From a virus, in IMG/VR virus record IMGVR_UViG_3300028840_001431, positions 1 to 62,650 of that record: a stretch of 62,650 nucleotides of DNA; one strand, 5' to 3'. A model generated the notes under the pieces. It worked only from the letters and a program-made list of their open reading frames with translations. It was not told the origin of the DNA and ran no database searches. Both the position numbers and the translations under genes were made by a program. Each line of letters starts with the position of its first letter. Position 1 is the first letter of the stretch. Of the stretch, positions 15,167-24,698 are shown in pieces.

Positions 15167-16027
15167 ATGACGACCGAAAACTTACCCTTAGAGGTCATGG
15201 AATTCATTGAGGCTTTTGCCTCGATTCAAAATGAGGCTGTTCTTAGGCAGTTTGAGCATACCAATCGTGGCAGGATTCAGGATCTCCCGTCATGTTGGAT
15301 GAAATGGAATGAAACGTGGCAAAGGGTGACAGGAACCCCGTATTTCAAGGCGATCACCGAGACTCCAATAAAATCTAGCCTTGCCGGGGGTAGCCGAGTT
15401 GATCCGAAGTCCCGAAATTATAAAACCCTTATTAGATTCAAGCAGATCGATTGGAATAAAACCCTTGAGCAGTACGGGAGAAGGAAGAAGGGGATTGTCT
15501 ATGCCCTCAGGGGCATACCCGTTGAAGACGACCAATACCGTTCGATCATCCACAAAACATCCCAAAACCAGTTGATCAAGCTGGTTGGTGAGGAAATATC
15601 GGAAAGGATCATCGAAGATTCTAAGGGAACCAATTTCCAAGGGTCAATAACCCACCTAGGCAAAGGGAAGGATAAGACTCCGTTGGATATTGAGGTTGAA
15701 TGTTGGGGATATTGGGAGGTTCTATTTGCTCCCGCCTCGGGCAAGGATGACTTCAGAGAGGTTGTCCTTCAATGGGAAGGGCAATGCCTTCAGATCCAAA
15801 GGAACGTCCCGGTTATCCTCCCCGGCTATTACCTAGAGGTGAATGATAATGCCACTTATCCCGTTTACACGCAAACTCCCGAGCAATCCCGAAAGATCAC
15901 CGGATACGTCCAGTTTTTCCCTTGCACGGTCATGAGAGAGGCGACTGAGAAGGAATACTTCATTATGAAGAAGCAAGGGGACAGGATCACTCGGGAAGCC
16001 CGAAGGAGGGAAGAAGAGGCGGCATAA
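15167..16027 (+). CDS. Hypothetical neck/tail-region protein
   Basis: 286 residues. I chose the ATG at 15167, which follows GAGGAGAGAAGC; an in-frame start at 15110 would put the terminator stem inside the coding region. The sequence has mixed strands and helices (KTLIRFKQIDWNKTLEQYG, DIEVECWGYWEVLFAP) and ends in a highly charged helix (RITREARRREEEAA). Its stop is immediately followed by the next start. It may belong to the neck, but I recognise no family. Confidence 0.55.
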   Translation: MTTENLPLEVMEFIEAFASIQNEAVLRQFEHTNRGRIQDLPSCWMKWNETWQRVTGTPYFKAITETPIKSSLAGGSRVDPKSRNYKTLIRFKQIDWNKTLEQYGRRKKGIVYALRGIPVEDDQYRSIIHKTSQNQLIKLVGEEISERIIEDSKGTNFQGSITHLGKGKDKTPLDIEVECWGYWEVLFAPASGKDDFREVVLQWEGQCLQIQRNVPVILPGYYLEVNDNATYPVYTQTPEQSRKITGYVQFFPCTVMREATEKEYFIMKKQGDRITREARRREEEAA

Positions 16028-17053
16028 ATGAGCCAAACACCAATATCAAACAAAGCCTTGATTCAGAATTGCAAGGACTTTGTTCAGGATGATCCAACGG
16101 GCCAAACTCTTGAGCCCATGATCAAGGTTGCCCTCAAGACTGCGATTCGTGAGATCAACGAAATCGATGAGCAAGAGCCCCTTGGATGGAACCGCCAATC
16201 TTATGATGAGCTTTTTACGAAGGCTTATTGTGAGATTTCCGCTATCACGGCGGCGGCTCCCGGAGTCATTACCGCTGAATCAGTCCATGAGGATCTTGAG
16301 GATGAGCACGGCCTTGTAAGTGGGGAAATTGTTTGGATTGATGGAATCTACGGGATGGATCGTCTAAACCGCCGCTTATATCGGGTGGTAAAAGTTGACG
16401 ACGATCAGTTCTCATTGCTTCAATTGGATGGGACAAATGCAATAAACACTGATGGATATGATGCTTATACATCCGGTGGGCATGTTTATTCATGCGGCAT
16501 GGTCTTAACGGCTTCCGATATAGAGCCTGATACCGGGGACGCTGAGGACAGGTGGAAAATCAAGAGGGTGTTTGATATCCAGTTCGATGGATATCCTGCT
16601 GATCCGATCACCGATGGAGAGGTCAAGGGGGATCAGAAATGGCTCAGGCCGGGAGGTAGGCCAAAGCGTTGGCAATATAAGCGGTTTTCCAATGCGGGCC
16701 TTGACGCCGGATTTGAGCACATCATTATGTGGTATCCTCCATGTAATGATCGATATAATGTTTCAATCGATATCGAGAAGGCATACCCGGATATTGCAAG
16801 CTGGACTTCAGGCAAATACCCGAATCTTCCTCCCGAGGTCCATGATTGCATATGGCATCGGGCTCTTCACACCTTGGCCACGAATGCCGAAAAGGCAAAG
16901 CGTGAGTCAGGTGATAGAATGATGGGTAAGATTGAAGTCCTCTATAAGGCCCATTGGGCTGAGCAAGTCATCAAGGATGACAGGTTCATTAAGAACTTCA
17001 GTCGTCAGTTAATTGGGGATCAGCCTAGGTCATCCTCGGGGTGGTCAGCTTAG
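16028..17053 (+). CDS. Probable neck/adaptor protein with FCCH-like insert
   Basis: 341 residues. The N-terminal part (LEPMIKVALKTAIREINEIDEQ) resembles the helical start of phage head-tail adaptors. Residues 70-155 (VHEDLEDEHGLVSGEIVWIDGIYGMDRLNRRLYRVV, then DDQFSLLQLDGTNAINTDGY) resemble the small beta domain related to the E1-enzyme FCCH fold that occurs in phage structural proteins. The end is helical and basic. It follows the previous stop directly. No signal peptide. Confidence 0.55.
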   Translation: MSQTPISNKALIQNCKDFVQDDPTGQTLEPMIKVALKTAIREINEIDEQEPLGWNRQSYDELFTKAYCEISAITAAAPGVITAESVHEDLEDEHGLVSGEIVWIDGIYGMDRLNRRLYRVVKVDDDQFSLLQLDGTNAINTDGYDAYTSGGHVYSCGMVLTASDIEPDTGDAEDRWKIKRVFDIQFDGYPADPITDGEVKGDQKWLRPGGRPKRWQYKRFSNAGLDAGFEHIIMWYPPCNDRYNVSIDIEKAYPDIASWTSGKYPNLPPEVHDCIWHRALHTLATNAEKAKRESGDRMMGKIEVLYKAHWAEQVIKDDRFIKNFSRQLIGDQPRSSSGWSA

Positions 17054-17094
17054 TCCCGTCCCTAAAACTCTTGACTGAGATTTAGGAGTATGAT

Positions 17095-17805
17095 ATGAAA
17101 GCCCTCATCTCTTCGTTTTGTGTCCTCCTTATCATGCTTGGGGGCCTCGATCTTGCCTTCGGCGGCTCCCAAGCCACCTCCTCTTTAACAGCCGCGACAA
17201 TTGAAACCCGAGCAAGACGTGACCTCGATGAGGATACGGCCCAATATTGGAATCAGGATGACATGATCCAATGGATTGATGAGGCCGTTAGGGAGATCGT
17301 TTATACCACCAAATGTCTTGAATCCGGGACCTCTCTTATCGTTATCAAAGATAGCGTTTTCACTTATGATATTACCGGGAATTGGCTAACCGTTGAGACT
17401 GTCACTTATGATAGCGGGGTTACTGATGACCGGGATTATCTCTTCACCCTCAAAAGAATCAATCTGAGATCCCTCGGGCATAGCAAGGAAACGGGAAACC
17501 CGAAATACTTTGCTGTTTGGAATGATGATCTCATCATTGAGCCCGTCCCCGGAGCAGATCAATCAGGAACGACTCTCTATCTTTATCGAACCGATCTTCC
17601 TTCGGGCGTAACCCTCATCACAAGCCCAATCGAAACGCCCACCTATTTTGACACAGCAATCCTTGATTATGTGAAGGCCAAGGCCCTTTATAAGGATAGC
17701 AAGGAAGTCCGGGGTGACTACCATATGTCACGGTTCAAAAGCCGGATTGCTTCATGGATGATTCATATGTTGCCGGGAGGGTTGTCCCTGACCGAAGAGG
17801 ATTAA
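17095..17805 (+). CDS. Head-tail adaptor-like protein with an N-terminal Sec signal
   Basis: 236 residues. TTAGGAG precedes the ATG. Residues 1-23 (MKALISSFCVLLIMLGGLDL, then AFG) look like a signal peptide with cleavage near AFG-G. The mature part (TIETRARRDLDEDTAQYWN, DDMIQWIDEAVREIVYTTKC, FDTAILDYVKAKALYKDS) matches phage gp6-type adaptor proteins, which normally bind the portal in the cytoplasm. A signal peptide on such a protein is very unusual. Either the start region is a fusion, or the neck assembles on or across the inner membrane. Confidence 0.65.
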   Translation: MKALISSFCVLLIMLGGLDLAFGGSQATSSLTAATIETRARRDLDEDTAQYWNQDDMIQWIDEAVREIVYTTKCLESGTSLIVIKDSVFTYDITGNWLTVETVTYDSGVTDDRDYLFTLKRINLRSLGHSKETGNPKYFAVWNDDLIIEPVPGADQSGTTLYLYRTDLPSGVTLITSPIETPTYFDTAILDYVKAKALYKDSKEVRGDYHMSRFKSRIASWMIHMLPGGLSLTEED

Positions 17806-17806
17806 A

Positions 17807-20449
17807 ATGATACGCCTCAGATATGCCATTCTTGCAGTCCTAGCGGGATTCTTGGCTTTTGCTTATAACAATGTGTCATTAGGCCAAGATGACGATGAGC
17901 AGAAATGGGCAATAACTGACAAGACAAAGACCCCGAAAGAACGCCATCGTGCAACTTCATTCGCTCTTGCCGGGAAGCTTGACAGGACAAGCCCGTTTGT
18001 TGCTTTGGATGGGAGCAATATCAAGGAAGCCGTCAATATGCGGCGACCCGCCCCCGGCTTGCCCGTTGGTTGGAAGGCTCGGGGAGGATGCACTCCTTAT
18101 AATACCACCGCAATAGCATCAGCCGAAGTTAAGGGCCTTGCTCAGCTAATCGTTACCGAAACAGGCGTTGAGAAGTTTTACGCTCAATGCAATGATGACT
18201 TTTATGTTTCCTCAGGCACTCCCCCTGATACCGTTACCACTTTCGGGACAAAGCTTCTTGACCTTGCCTCGGATGCGGGGCCAATGCATTGGGGAAAGAT
18301 TGACGATGAGATCACTTGTGCCGCCTCAGGCCAAACCCCTTGGGCTACCTCGGGGGGCTCAACCTACCCTGACTCCTTCCTGACTCAGCATACCACCGGA
18401 ACCACGGCTTACAATGATGGAAGCATGTTGGTTGCCGATGAATTGGACACCACTTCAATCGGTATGCCTAACCATTCAGGAACCTCGGAATATGCCTATC
18501 TAGGGTTTCACAGAAGGCTTGACGGGGCCGAGCTTCAGTTAATCGCCGGAACCACCAACATAATGGCCGCTAAGACGGGTGTTTCAGCCTATACGTCTTC
18601 AGGGTGGACCTCATGCACGAACATCGTTGACGGTACGGCTGATGGCTCAGGCGTAACGACTCTCTATGAATCCGGCTACATTGCATGGACAAACCCCGCA
18701 AACATGATCCCATATGTTTTGCCGGGGACGAAGAACCATCTCTTTTGGTATCGATTCCGCGTAACCGCCGATGTGACCGACAATGTTCAGGTCAAGAGGA
18801 TCTTGGTTGCCGATATCTGCGAAGAGGTTACTCACTTATGGTCAGGACTCTATGAGATCGTTCTTGGAGCCCTAGAATCTCATACGACCGGATTTTACGA
18901 TTGGACCCCTGAGGTCACAGATGGAAGTGATGTCGAATACATGGATGCCGATATCACGAATTCTCAGGCCATCTATCTCGGGTTTGCTCAGCCTGTCATG
19001 GGCTTCTTCATGGAAATTACCTCTGACTCGGGGAACGTGGGGACAGCTACGGGATGGAGGGTCTATTATTGGGACGGGGATGAATCTGATTGGTCTGAGA
19101 TAACCGGAGTGACCAACGATAGCACGGGTGAGGGATACCCGCTTCAGCATACCGGGGTCATGCAATGGGACACCAACGGAATCAGGCCTGATCGAAGGCA
19201 ACTCGCGGGGCGGTTGACTCCGTTCTATTGGTACAAATGGGAGCCGATTGTAAGTCTTGCCTCAGAAACGATCAGCCTTTATGAGATCGGTGGGATAGTT
19301 GATCCGAATGGGGTCCGGGATATCAGCAAGTACGAAGGGGTGATGCACTACAATGGAAGGGCCATGTATTGGCCGGGGCAAGACTATAAGAACGGGATGG
19401 ATTACTCTCAAGAGTATGAACCCCAAATCATAAACGGCCCCAAAGCCGGAAGCACGGGCGGGATTTTCGGTCCCGGTCGAGTTCACCTAGCCCTTGAATA
19501 TTCCTCGTATGGAATCGTGTTTACAAAGGACCCCTATCGAACCTATGTGCTTCAGGGCAAGGTTCCGGGTGAATTTGATGAGCTTTGCATATCAACAAAG
19601 GTTGGGGCTATTGGGCCTCACGCGGCTTGCGTTGTCGAGGATGGGATTCAAGCCTTTGCCAAAACCCGAATTGTTCATGCTGTCTTTTTCGTGGCTCAGG
19701 ATGGTCTATATTTGACCGATGGGATGACAGTCACGAAGATCAGTCAACCGATATCGGATTATTGGGACACCGGGGCAACCCCTTACATCCAACCCGAGTA
19801 CGCCTATAAATGCTATGTTTGGTATAATTTTATTGACAAGACGGTTCACATCGGGGCTCCCGTTAATTTTGAAAACGATGATACGCCTCAGACGACTTGC
19901 AACGTTGAACTCATTTACAGTCCGATTGGGGAGGAATTCTATGACAGGTACGTGAGGAATAGTCCTGCCGCTTGCGGCCTCAGTTTAATCGGCAATGATG
20001 ACCAGAGGTTGACATACATTGGTGATTACTCAGGGACGGTACATCGGCTCGATACCGGAAAAAACGACAATAATAATGTCATCACCCACCATATCAAGAC
20101 CGCCGATTTTAACCCATTAGAAGGCAAGCTTGAAGATGCCTTAAATCATAAATTCAAACTTCGTGCGGTCAAGATCAAGGCGAAAGCTCAGACGGTGGGA
20201 GTAGCTGAAATATTGGTTTACCCGGACGATGCCGATTCGGGTGTGACCCCTCCCGGCGGGACTATTTCCTTAGTAAATTCAGGGTACAAGCTTGCTCAAG
20301 GTAGGACCTTGATGGGGAGAGATATTACATACCTGATGGAGACTAATTCCATAAGATTCAGAAGCGGAGTTTCGACCGCTGAACTAGATACTGTGATGGA
20401 ACTCTATGGTTATACAGTCGATTATTACGAGGTCAGGCCGACTCACTAG
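17807..20449 (+). CDS. Tail nozzle-like protein with an N-terminal Sec signal
   Basis: 880 residues. The first residues (MIRLRYAILAVLAGFLAFAY, then NNVSLG-Q) fit a signal peptide. The body resembles large podovirus nozzle or tubular proteins with a beta-propeller: IKEAVNMRRPAPGLPVGWKARGG-type start (residues 72-95), and a later segment with GIVFTKDPYRTYVLQG, FFVAQDGLYLTDGMTVTKIS. It would form the distal part of the short tail. Its end overlaps the next gene by 44 bases. The combination of nozzle and signal peptide repeats the pattern of the adaptor gene upstream. Confidence 0.6.
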   Translation: MIRLRYAILAVLAGFLAFAYNNVSLGQDDDEQKWAITDKTKTPKERHRATSFALAGKLDRTSPFVALDGSNIKEAVNMRRPAPGLPVGWKARGGCTPYNTTAIASAEVKGLAQLIVTETGVEKFYAQCNDDFYVSSGTPPDTVTTFGTKLLDLASDAGPMHWGKIDDEITCAASGQTPWATSGGSTYPDSFLTQHTTGTTAYNDGSMLVADELDTTSIGMPNHSGTSEYAYLGFHRRLDGAELQLIAGTTNIMAAKTGVSAYTSSGWTSCTNIVDGTADGSGVTTLYESGYIAWTNPANMIPYVLPGTKNHLFWYRFRVTADVTDNVQVKRILVADICEEVTHLWSGLYEIVLGALESHTTGFYDWTPEVTDGSDVEYMDADITNSQAIYLGFAQPVMGFFMEITSDSGNVGTATGWRVYYWDGDESDWSEITGVTNDSTGEGYPLQHTGVMQWDTNGIRPDRRQLAGRLTPFYWYKWEPIVSLASETISLYEIGGIVDPNGVRDISKYEGVMHYNGRAMYWPGQDYKNGMDYSQEYEPQIINGPKAGSTGGIFGPGRVHLALEYSSYGIVFTKDPYRTYVLQGKVPGEFDELCISTKVGAIGPHAACVVEDGIQAFAKTRIVHAVFFVAQDGLYLTDGMTVTKISQPISDYWDTGATPYIQPEYAYKCYVWYNFIDKTVHIGAPVNFENDDTPQTTCNVELIYSPIGEEFYDRYVRNSPAACGLSLIGNDDQRLTYIGDYSGTVHRLDTGKNDNNNVITHHIKTADFNPLEGKLEDALNHKFKLRAVKIKAKAQTVGVAEILVYPDDADSGVTPPGGTISLVNSGYKLAQGRTLMGRDITYLMETNSIRFRSGVSTAELDTVMELYGYTVDYYEVRPTH

Positions 20450-21884
20450 CATATGCCTTGTGCTCTTCTTCCTCATTGCGGGGGTGTCTGACGGGAAGAT
20501 CATTCGTCCGGGCTCGGGTGAGGAATATGAGACTTTCACCGAGAGGATCAGAAAGACCCACGAATCGGATATCAAGGCTAGGTTCCCGAAAGATGAAATT
20601 CGACCTGATACTGTGCATGGGGTCAAGGAGAGTCTTGATGCATTTAGGAAAGCATCGAAAGATAAAAAGCCTTGGGCTCATAACGACTTTAACGAGATGG
20701 AGGAAATTGCTTGGCCCCATTTCGATATCAGTTTCCCAAATTGGGACTATCCCGACATGCCTTGGTGGCCGGGGTTTGATCCATGGCCAACGGGGCCGTA
20801 TGGGCCTCAGCATCCTGACGATATCCTTGACGTTCCGGGTTGGTATTTACACGGTTGTTGGATTTCATGTTTTCCGGGGATTATCGAGTGCGTTGATGGA
20901 GAAGCCGAATGTGTTATCACGACTTCACAAATCATATGTGGGATTGATGTAGTCGGACAGGTTCAGGATTGGAGGTTAGAGGGGAACAACCTTATCATCG
21001 TTCCGGCCATCTCGGCGGTCGATAATAGCGTTATCGAAGTCGAGGTTTGTACCTGTCCCCTTGATTGGCAATTAAAAGGCGGTTGTTGTGATGCTCGGAT
21101 CATTATCAACTGTGAGGAAGAAGAGGAAGATATATGCCTAGGGGCCACTCCAACAATCGTTGCAGATGCCACGACCGAGGCGGCTTATGGTGATATTTGC
21201 TCAGGTGGAAACACGTCTGGAACCTTCAGCGTTCAGAGTGGAGGCCTCGCGGTTCCACCATATGAGTGGACTCTCACCTGTGCGGGGTCAAATTTCACTC
21301 TCGATGGTCAGGCTTGCCCCGCCACGGCTGAGACTAGTTCTGATGGGTCCTCGGTCACGGTTGCTTCATCAGGGGCATGTGGAGGGGCCACTTTAAGGGT
21401 CGAGGATGCTTGTGGTGAAACCGATACATATACGATCATGTGCTCAGATTCGGGGTCTTGGGTCACGATTTATAGCACGGCCCTTGGAGATCCTGAGTCA
21501 GACGCATGTAATATGCCGGGAGAATCAACTCATATCGTGGCGGGTCAAATGCGGCTTGATGCCGGATACCGAAGGCAATACCATAATTACATCACGGTTG
21601 GGGCCGGGGCTGTCCAATGCGTCGGATCAGGGTGCGGAAGCCCACCCCTCAATGATTGCCAGTATGATGGATCTCCGGGACGTTGTTGCGGTGGTGGGTG
21701 TCCCTCATGGGGTTGCTATGATTGCCTTTGCGGAAACGGGACCCTCGTAGGGTGTGCGGCCCTTACTTTCAGGATTTGTGATATGTGCGGTTGTGATGAT
21801 TGTTGGCATATAACGGGTGGGTATTATCAATGTGCCTGTAACTGCTCAGTTGACTTCGTTTATCAGGAATGGCAATGCCCATAA
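20406..21884 (+). CDS. Exported protein with 36 cysteines
   Basis: 492 residues. The N-terminus has R-S-G-R-L then TSICLVLFFLIAG, a signal peptide or anchor. I count 37 cysteines, 36 of them beyond the signal, clustered at residues 135-275 and in the last 110 (for example PGRCCGGGCPSWGCYDCLCG). The middle has immunoglobulin-like strands (VPPYEWTLTCAGSNFTL, SDGSSVTVASSGACGGATLRVED). This density implies disulfide bonds or metal clusters; disulfides would need the periplasm. It overlaps both neighbours, so it belongs to the tail operon. It could be a tail tip or adhesion protein. Confidence 0.6.
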   Translation: MVIQSIITRSGRLTSICLVLFFLIAGVSDGKIIRPGSGEEYETFTERIRKTHESDIKARFPKDEIRPDTVHGVKESLDAFRKASKDKKPWAHNDFNEMEEIAWPHFDISFPNWDYPDMPWWPGFDPWPTGPYGPQHPDDILDVPGWYLHGCWISCFPGIIECVDGEAECVITTSQIICGIDVVGQVQDWRLEGNNLIIVPAISAVDNSVIEVEVCTCPLDWQLKGGCCDARIIINCEEEEEDICLGATPTIVADATTEAAYGDICSGGNTSGTFSVQSGGLAVPPYEWTLTCAGSNFTLDGQACPATAETSSDGSSVTVASSGACGGATLRVEDACGETDTYTIMCSDSGSWVTIYSTALGDPESDACNMPGESTHIVAGQMRLDAGYRRQYHNYITVGAGAVQCVGSGCGSPPLNDCQYDGSPGRCCGGGCPSWGCYDCLCGNGTLVGCAALTFRICDMCGCDDCWHITGGYYQCACNCSVDFVYQEWQCP

Positions 21885-22213
21885 TCTTACTTTTGCTGAT
21901 ATTCCCAAGCTTTGCAAACGCGGCCCCGTTTGATATTGGGGAAGTTGTGAGGAGGGACAGGACCGGAAGGCTCCCCGAGTACAGGCAGATTACTGTAAAA
22001 GTCGAAAAACGCAATGATTGGAGAAAACGAAGATATGCCAAAATAATGGCCGATATCCAAGAGGAGAGGAGAAAGAAGGAATCAGAATGGGCATTGTGGA
22101 AGCTCGGGAACATATTGGACAAGATGAAGCCGTTCTTGATTTCCGTGGACTCAGATCTAAATCCTACCCTTGTGTTAAACCCAAAATATATGCAGTTCAG
22201 GGCCAAGGGCTGA
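21869..22213 (+). CDS. Small exported charged protein
   Basis: 114 residues, overlapping the previous gene by 16 bases. MAMPIILLLLIFPSFANA-A is a canonical signal peptide with an ANA-A cleavage site. The mature part is a highly charged helix (EKRNDWRKRRYAKIMADIQE, RRKKESEWALWKL). After its TGA the same frame stays open to the TGA ending at 22319. Confidence 0.6.
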   Translation: MAMPIILLLLIFPSFANAAPFDIGEVVRRDRTGRLPEYRQITVKVEKRNDWRKRRYAKIMADIQEERRKKESEWALWKLGNILDKMKPFLISVDSDLNPTLVLNPKYMQFRAKG

Positions 22214-22301
22214 GGGGACAAAAAGAAGCCGGAGTTCCCGGATGACCCTGACCAAATGACAGAGGAAGAACTTCAAGCATGGCTAGAAGGGGAGGATGAA
22301 G

Positions 22302-22925
22302 ATGAGCATATACACTGAGAATCTCTTGAGAGGTATGCAATCAGGGTACGGTGGGGGTAGGGGATATAACCCTTACCAGATTCACGCGGCTGTACTTGGT
22401 GAGGCTTCAGGGAAACTCGCGGCCCGGAGATGGAAAGATCAGTTTGAGGAGGGCCGAAGGCAGTTTCAAAAGAGCTATGAGCTTAAGTCTCGGGACCTCG
22501 ATGAGATCATCAAAGAGCGGGAAAGACAATATCAGCTTGACTTGAAAGAGCTTACCCAAAGACAGAACGAATTCAAGACGAATGTAGCGGCAAACCTCTT
22601 TCAGAGTGGAGCCGGGACCCCTTCCGAGCGTATTGATTGGATGAGTGCCTTCGGATTCTCCGATGAGCCACGGGCAACCGTTCCGGGGGCCGGGAATATC
22701 TATGGATCTGAGGCGGTTGATTATAAGATAGGTGAGGGTCAGCCTCTCTCGGCGGGTGGAACTGGCGGGGGGAATCTTGCCGACAAGATCAGGAATATTG
22801 CCGCCCTTGAAAGCATGGCGACTCAGGCCGCTTACTCTAAGGGGTTTGGGAGTGGCATAGGCCCCGCCGCTCAGCGTCATGGGGAACTCATGAATAAAGT
22901 CAGGCAACTGACAAGAACCCTCTAA
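22302..22925 (+). CDS. Putative internal virion or tail-associated protein
   Basis: 207 residues. I chose the ATG at 22302, six bases after GGGGAGG; an ATG six bases earlier is too close to it. A glycine-rich start (GYGGGRGYNP) precedes a long coiled-coil (residues 45-95, FEEGRRQFQKSYELKSRDLD, IKERERQYQLDLKELTQRQ) and a glycine-rich end. Its location before a second coiled protein and the giant protein is like the internal or ejection proteins of podoviruses. No signal peptide. Confidence 0.5.
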   Translation: MSIYTENLLRGMQSGYGGGRGYNPYQIHAAVLGEASGKLAARRWKDQFEEGRRQFQKSYELKSRDLDEIIKERERQYQLDLKELTQRQNEFKTNVAANLFQSGAGTPSERIDWMSAFGFSDEPRATVPGAGNIYGSEAVDYKIGEGQPLSAGGTGGGNLADKIRNIAALESMATQAAYSKGFGSGIGPAAQRHGELMNKVRQLTRTL

Positions 22926-22937
22926 GGAGTACCGAAA

Positions 22938-24698
22938 ATGGCAACTTCAGCTTATACGCGGCTTTTTGGATCTCAGGGGTTGGAGCCCACCTCTGAGGAT
23001 TTGTACGCTCAGGATAAGGCCGAGGCCGCAACTCTGATCGGAAAGATCAAGTCTCTTCAACAAGCGGCCAAGGCTCCCTATGTGCCATCAACAAGCCCCT
23101 TCCCTTCTGAGCAGAGATTATCGAAGTCAAACTATGCTCAGCGGCAATATGAGGCCAACCGCCGGATAGCTGATGCCATCAGTATGCTTGCCGATGTGGA
23201 GGGTAGGACAACAGAATTTGAGGCCGGATTAGCGGCCCAAGAGGTTCAGCAAAAGCTCGACAAAGAGCAAGAAGAGATCGAGCAGATGAAAACCTCCCGA
23301 GACATCCTCAAGAGCTATGAGGACACCGGGGGACGGGCAACGGGTGGTTTTGTTCCTACCATGAAGAAGGATGGGACCATTGGCTTGAAGTGGGCAAAAC
23401 CCACGAAAAGGAAGCTCACCGTTGAGGAGGAGTCCATCAAGAAGGGCTTGCAGGATGATTATAAATTTTACCGGGATCAGATCAGGGCAATCCAAGCCAA
23501 CGATGAAGAAGCAATGCAAAAGGTCCTGAACATGAGGATACCTGAGCAAACTCAGGAAAACGTGATGAGAGGGCTTAGGGAACAGCATGGGGACAATGAG
23601 GAAGCCATCCAGCAAGGGTATGTTGATTATCTGAAGCAACAAGTAATGATTCCACTTAAGAGGGGGATGCTCGATACTCAGAGATCCATGGCTCAATTCA
23701 ATCAATCTCTTGGTGGTGGTCAGGCAGGATTTATGCAGGGAGCCCGGAAAGGTGAAGGCCCGATATATGTTGAGCCGGGATACAGGACCGAAAGCGGTGA
23801 GATCGAAGGGCTAAGGGCAACCAACGTGCCTTATTCTGATATCATTGCTGAAGCCATTGCAAGGGAGCAAGCGGGGCAACCCACGGCAAGAGAGGCCGAA
23901 ACCCCCGCCGCACCTCAGGGCCGAGGGGGAGCCGCCGAGGAAGCTTTTCAGATCCTATTGGATTCTCCGAAGAGGGGAACCTCTGATTGGAGAAAGGCCG
24001 CTGAGGAATTCATTAGCCGATTCGGTGATGACCCCGCCGCCGCTGATATGATTGCCGCCCTTGATATGGAACTTAGGAACATTCCGAGTGATGGACCCGT
24101 CAGGACCGACATTGCAAATTGGCAGAGGCCATCAATTCAGGAAGGCCTTAGGAGTGGAGTGAGGGCGATAGCCGCCGCATTGGAAGGGATGCCTACGGGT
24201 GAAACTAGGGTTCCGGGGGCTGAACATTTGACCATTCCCCGAGCAGATAGAGGGGACGCCGGGAGATCCGCTTTCGCCGCTGAAGAGGCCCCGAGGGGTA
24301 GGGCTCCCCAAGATGTACCGAGAAGAAGGACTCCGGCCACTCAGCCGATCACCGGGAGATCAATCGGTGAGGTCTTGGTTGATCAGTACGAACAGCACAG
24401 GAAAAAAAGGATGGATGACCTAGTTGCTAACAGAGGTTCAGCCATTCGGGCCATAAAGGAGGGCTTGGGAAGGATTACCGATTATCAGGAAGAGCGTCTT
24501 GACAACATTGCAAAGCAATTAGATTCGGAGTTAGAGGGGGGATTGTCAATCGATATGCCAACGGGGGATGTGGTGAATGCTTTGAAAAAAGCGATACCGG
24601 AACTCAAGGACGATACACCCACCTTGGAAGCTCTTGCCAAATACCTCAAATCTTTGAATCCGGGGGCGGGCTTTCCTCAAAAGCGAAGGACTTTCTAA
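22938..24698 (+). CDS. Putative internal/ejected virion protein
   Basis: 586 residues. A predicted coiled region (residues 60-120, EFEAGLAAQEVQQKLDKEQE), a charged helical middle (residues 150-260) and an alanine/arginine-rich, probably disordered second half (APQGRGGAAEE, RRRTPATQPITGRSIGE). AAGGAGT precedes the ATG. The stop is followed immediately by the start of the giant polyvalent gene, so the two are likely made together and may be packaged together. No enzymatic motif recognised. Confidence 0.5.
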   Translation: MATSAYTRLFGSQGLEPTSEDLYAQDKAEAATLIGKIKSLQQAAKAPYVPSTSPFPSEQRLSKSNYAQRQYEANRRIADAISMLADVEGRTTEFEAGLAAQEVQQKLDKEQEEIEQMKTSRDILKSYEDTGGRATGGFVPTMKKDGTIGLKWAKPTKRKLTVEEESIKKGLQDDYKFYRDQIRAIQANDEEAMQKVLNMRIPEQTQENVMRGLREQHGDNEEAIQQGYVDYLKQQVMIPLKRGMLDTQRSMAQFNQSLGGGQAGFMQGARKGEGPIYVEPGYRTESGEIEGLRATNVPYSDIIAEAIAREQAGQPTAREAETPAAPQGRGGAAEEAFQILLDSPKRGTSDWRKAAEEFISRFGDDPAAADMIAALDMELRNIPSDGPVRTDIANWQRPSIQEGLRSGVRAIAAALEGMPTGETRVPGAEHLTIPRADRGDAGRSAFAAEEAPRGRAPQDVPRRRTPATQPITGRSIGEVLVDQYEQHRKKRMDDLVANRGSAIRAIKEGLGRITDYQEERLDNIAKQLDSELEGGLSIDMPTGDVVNALKKAIPELKDDTPTLEALAKYLKSLNPGAGFPQKRRTF

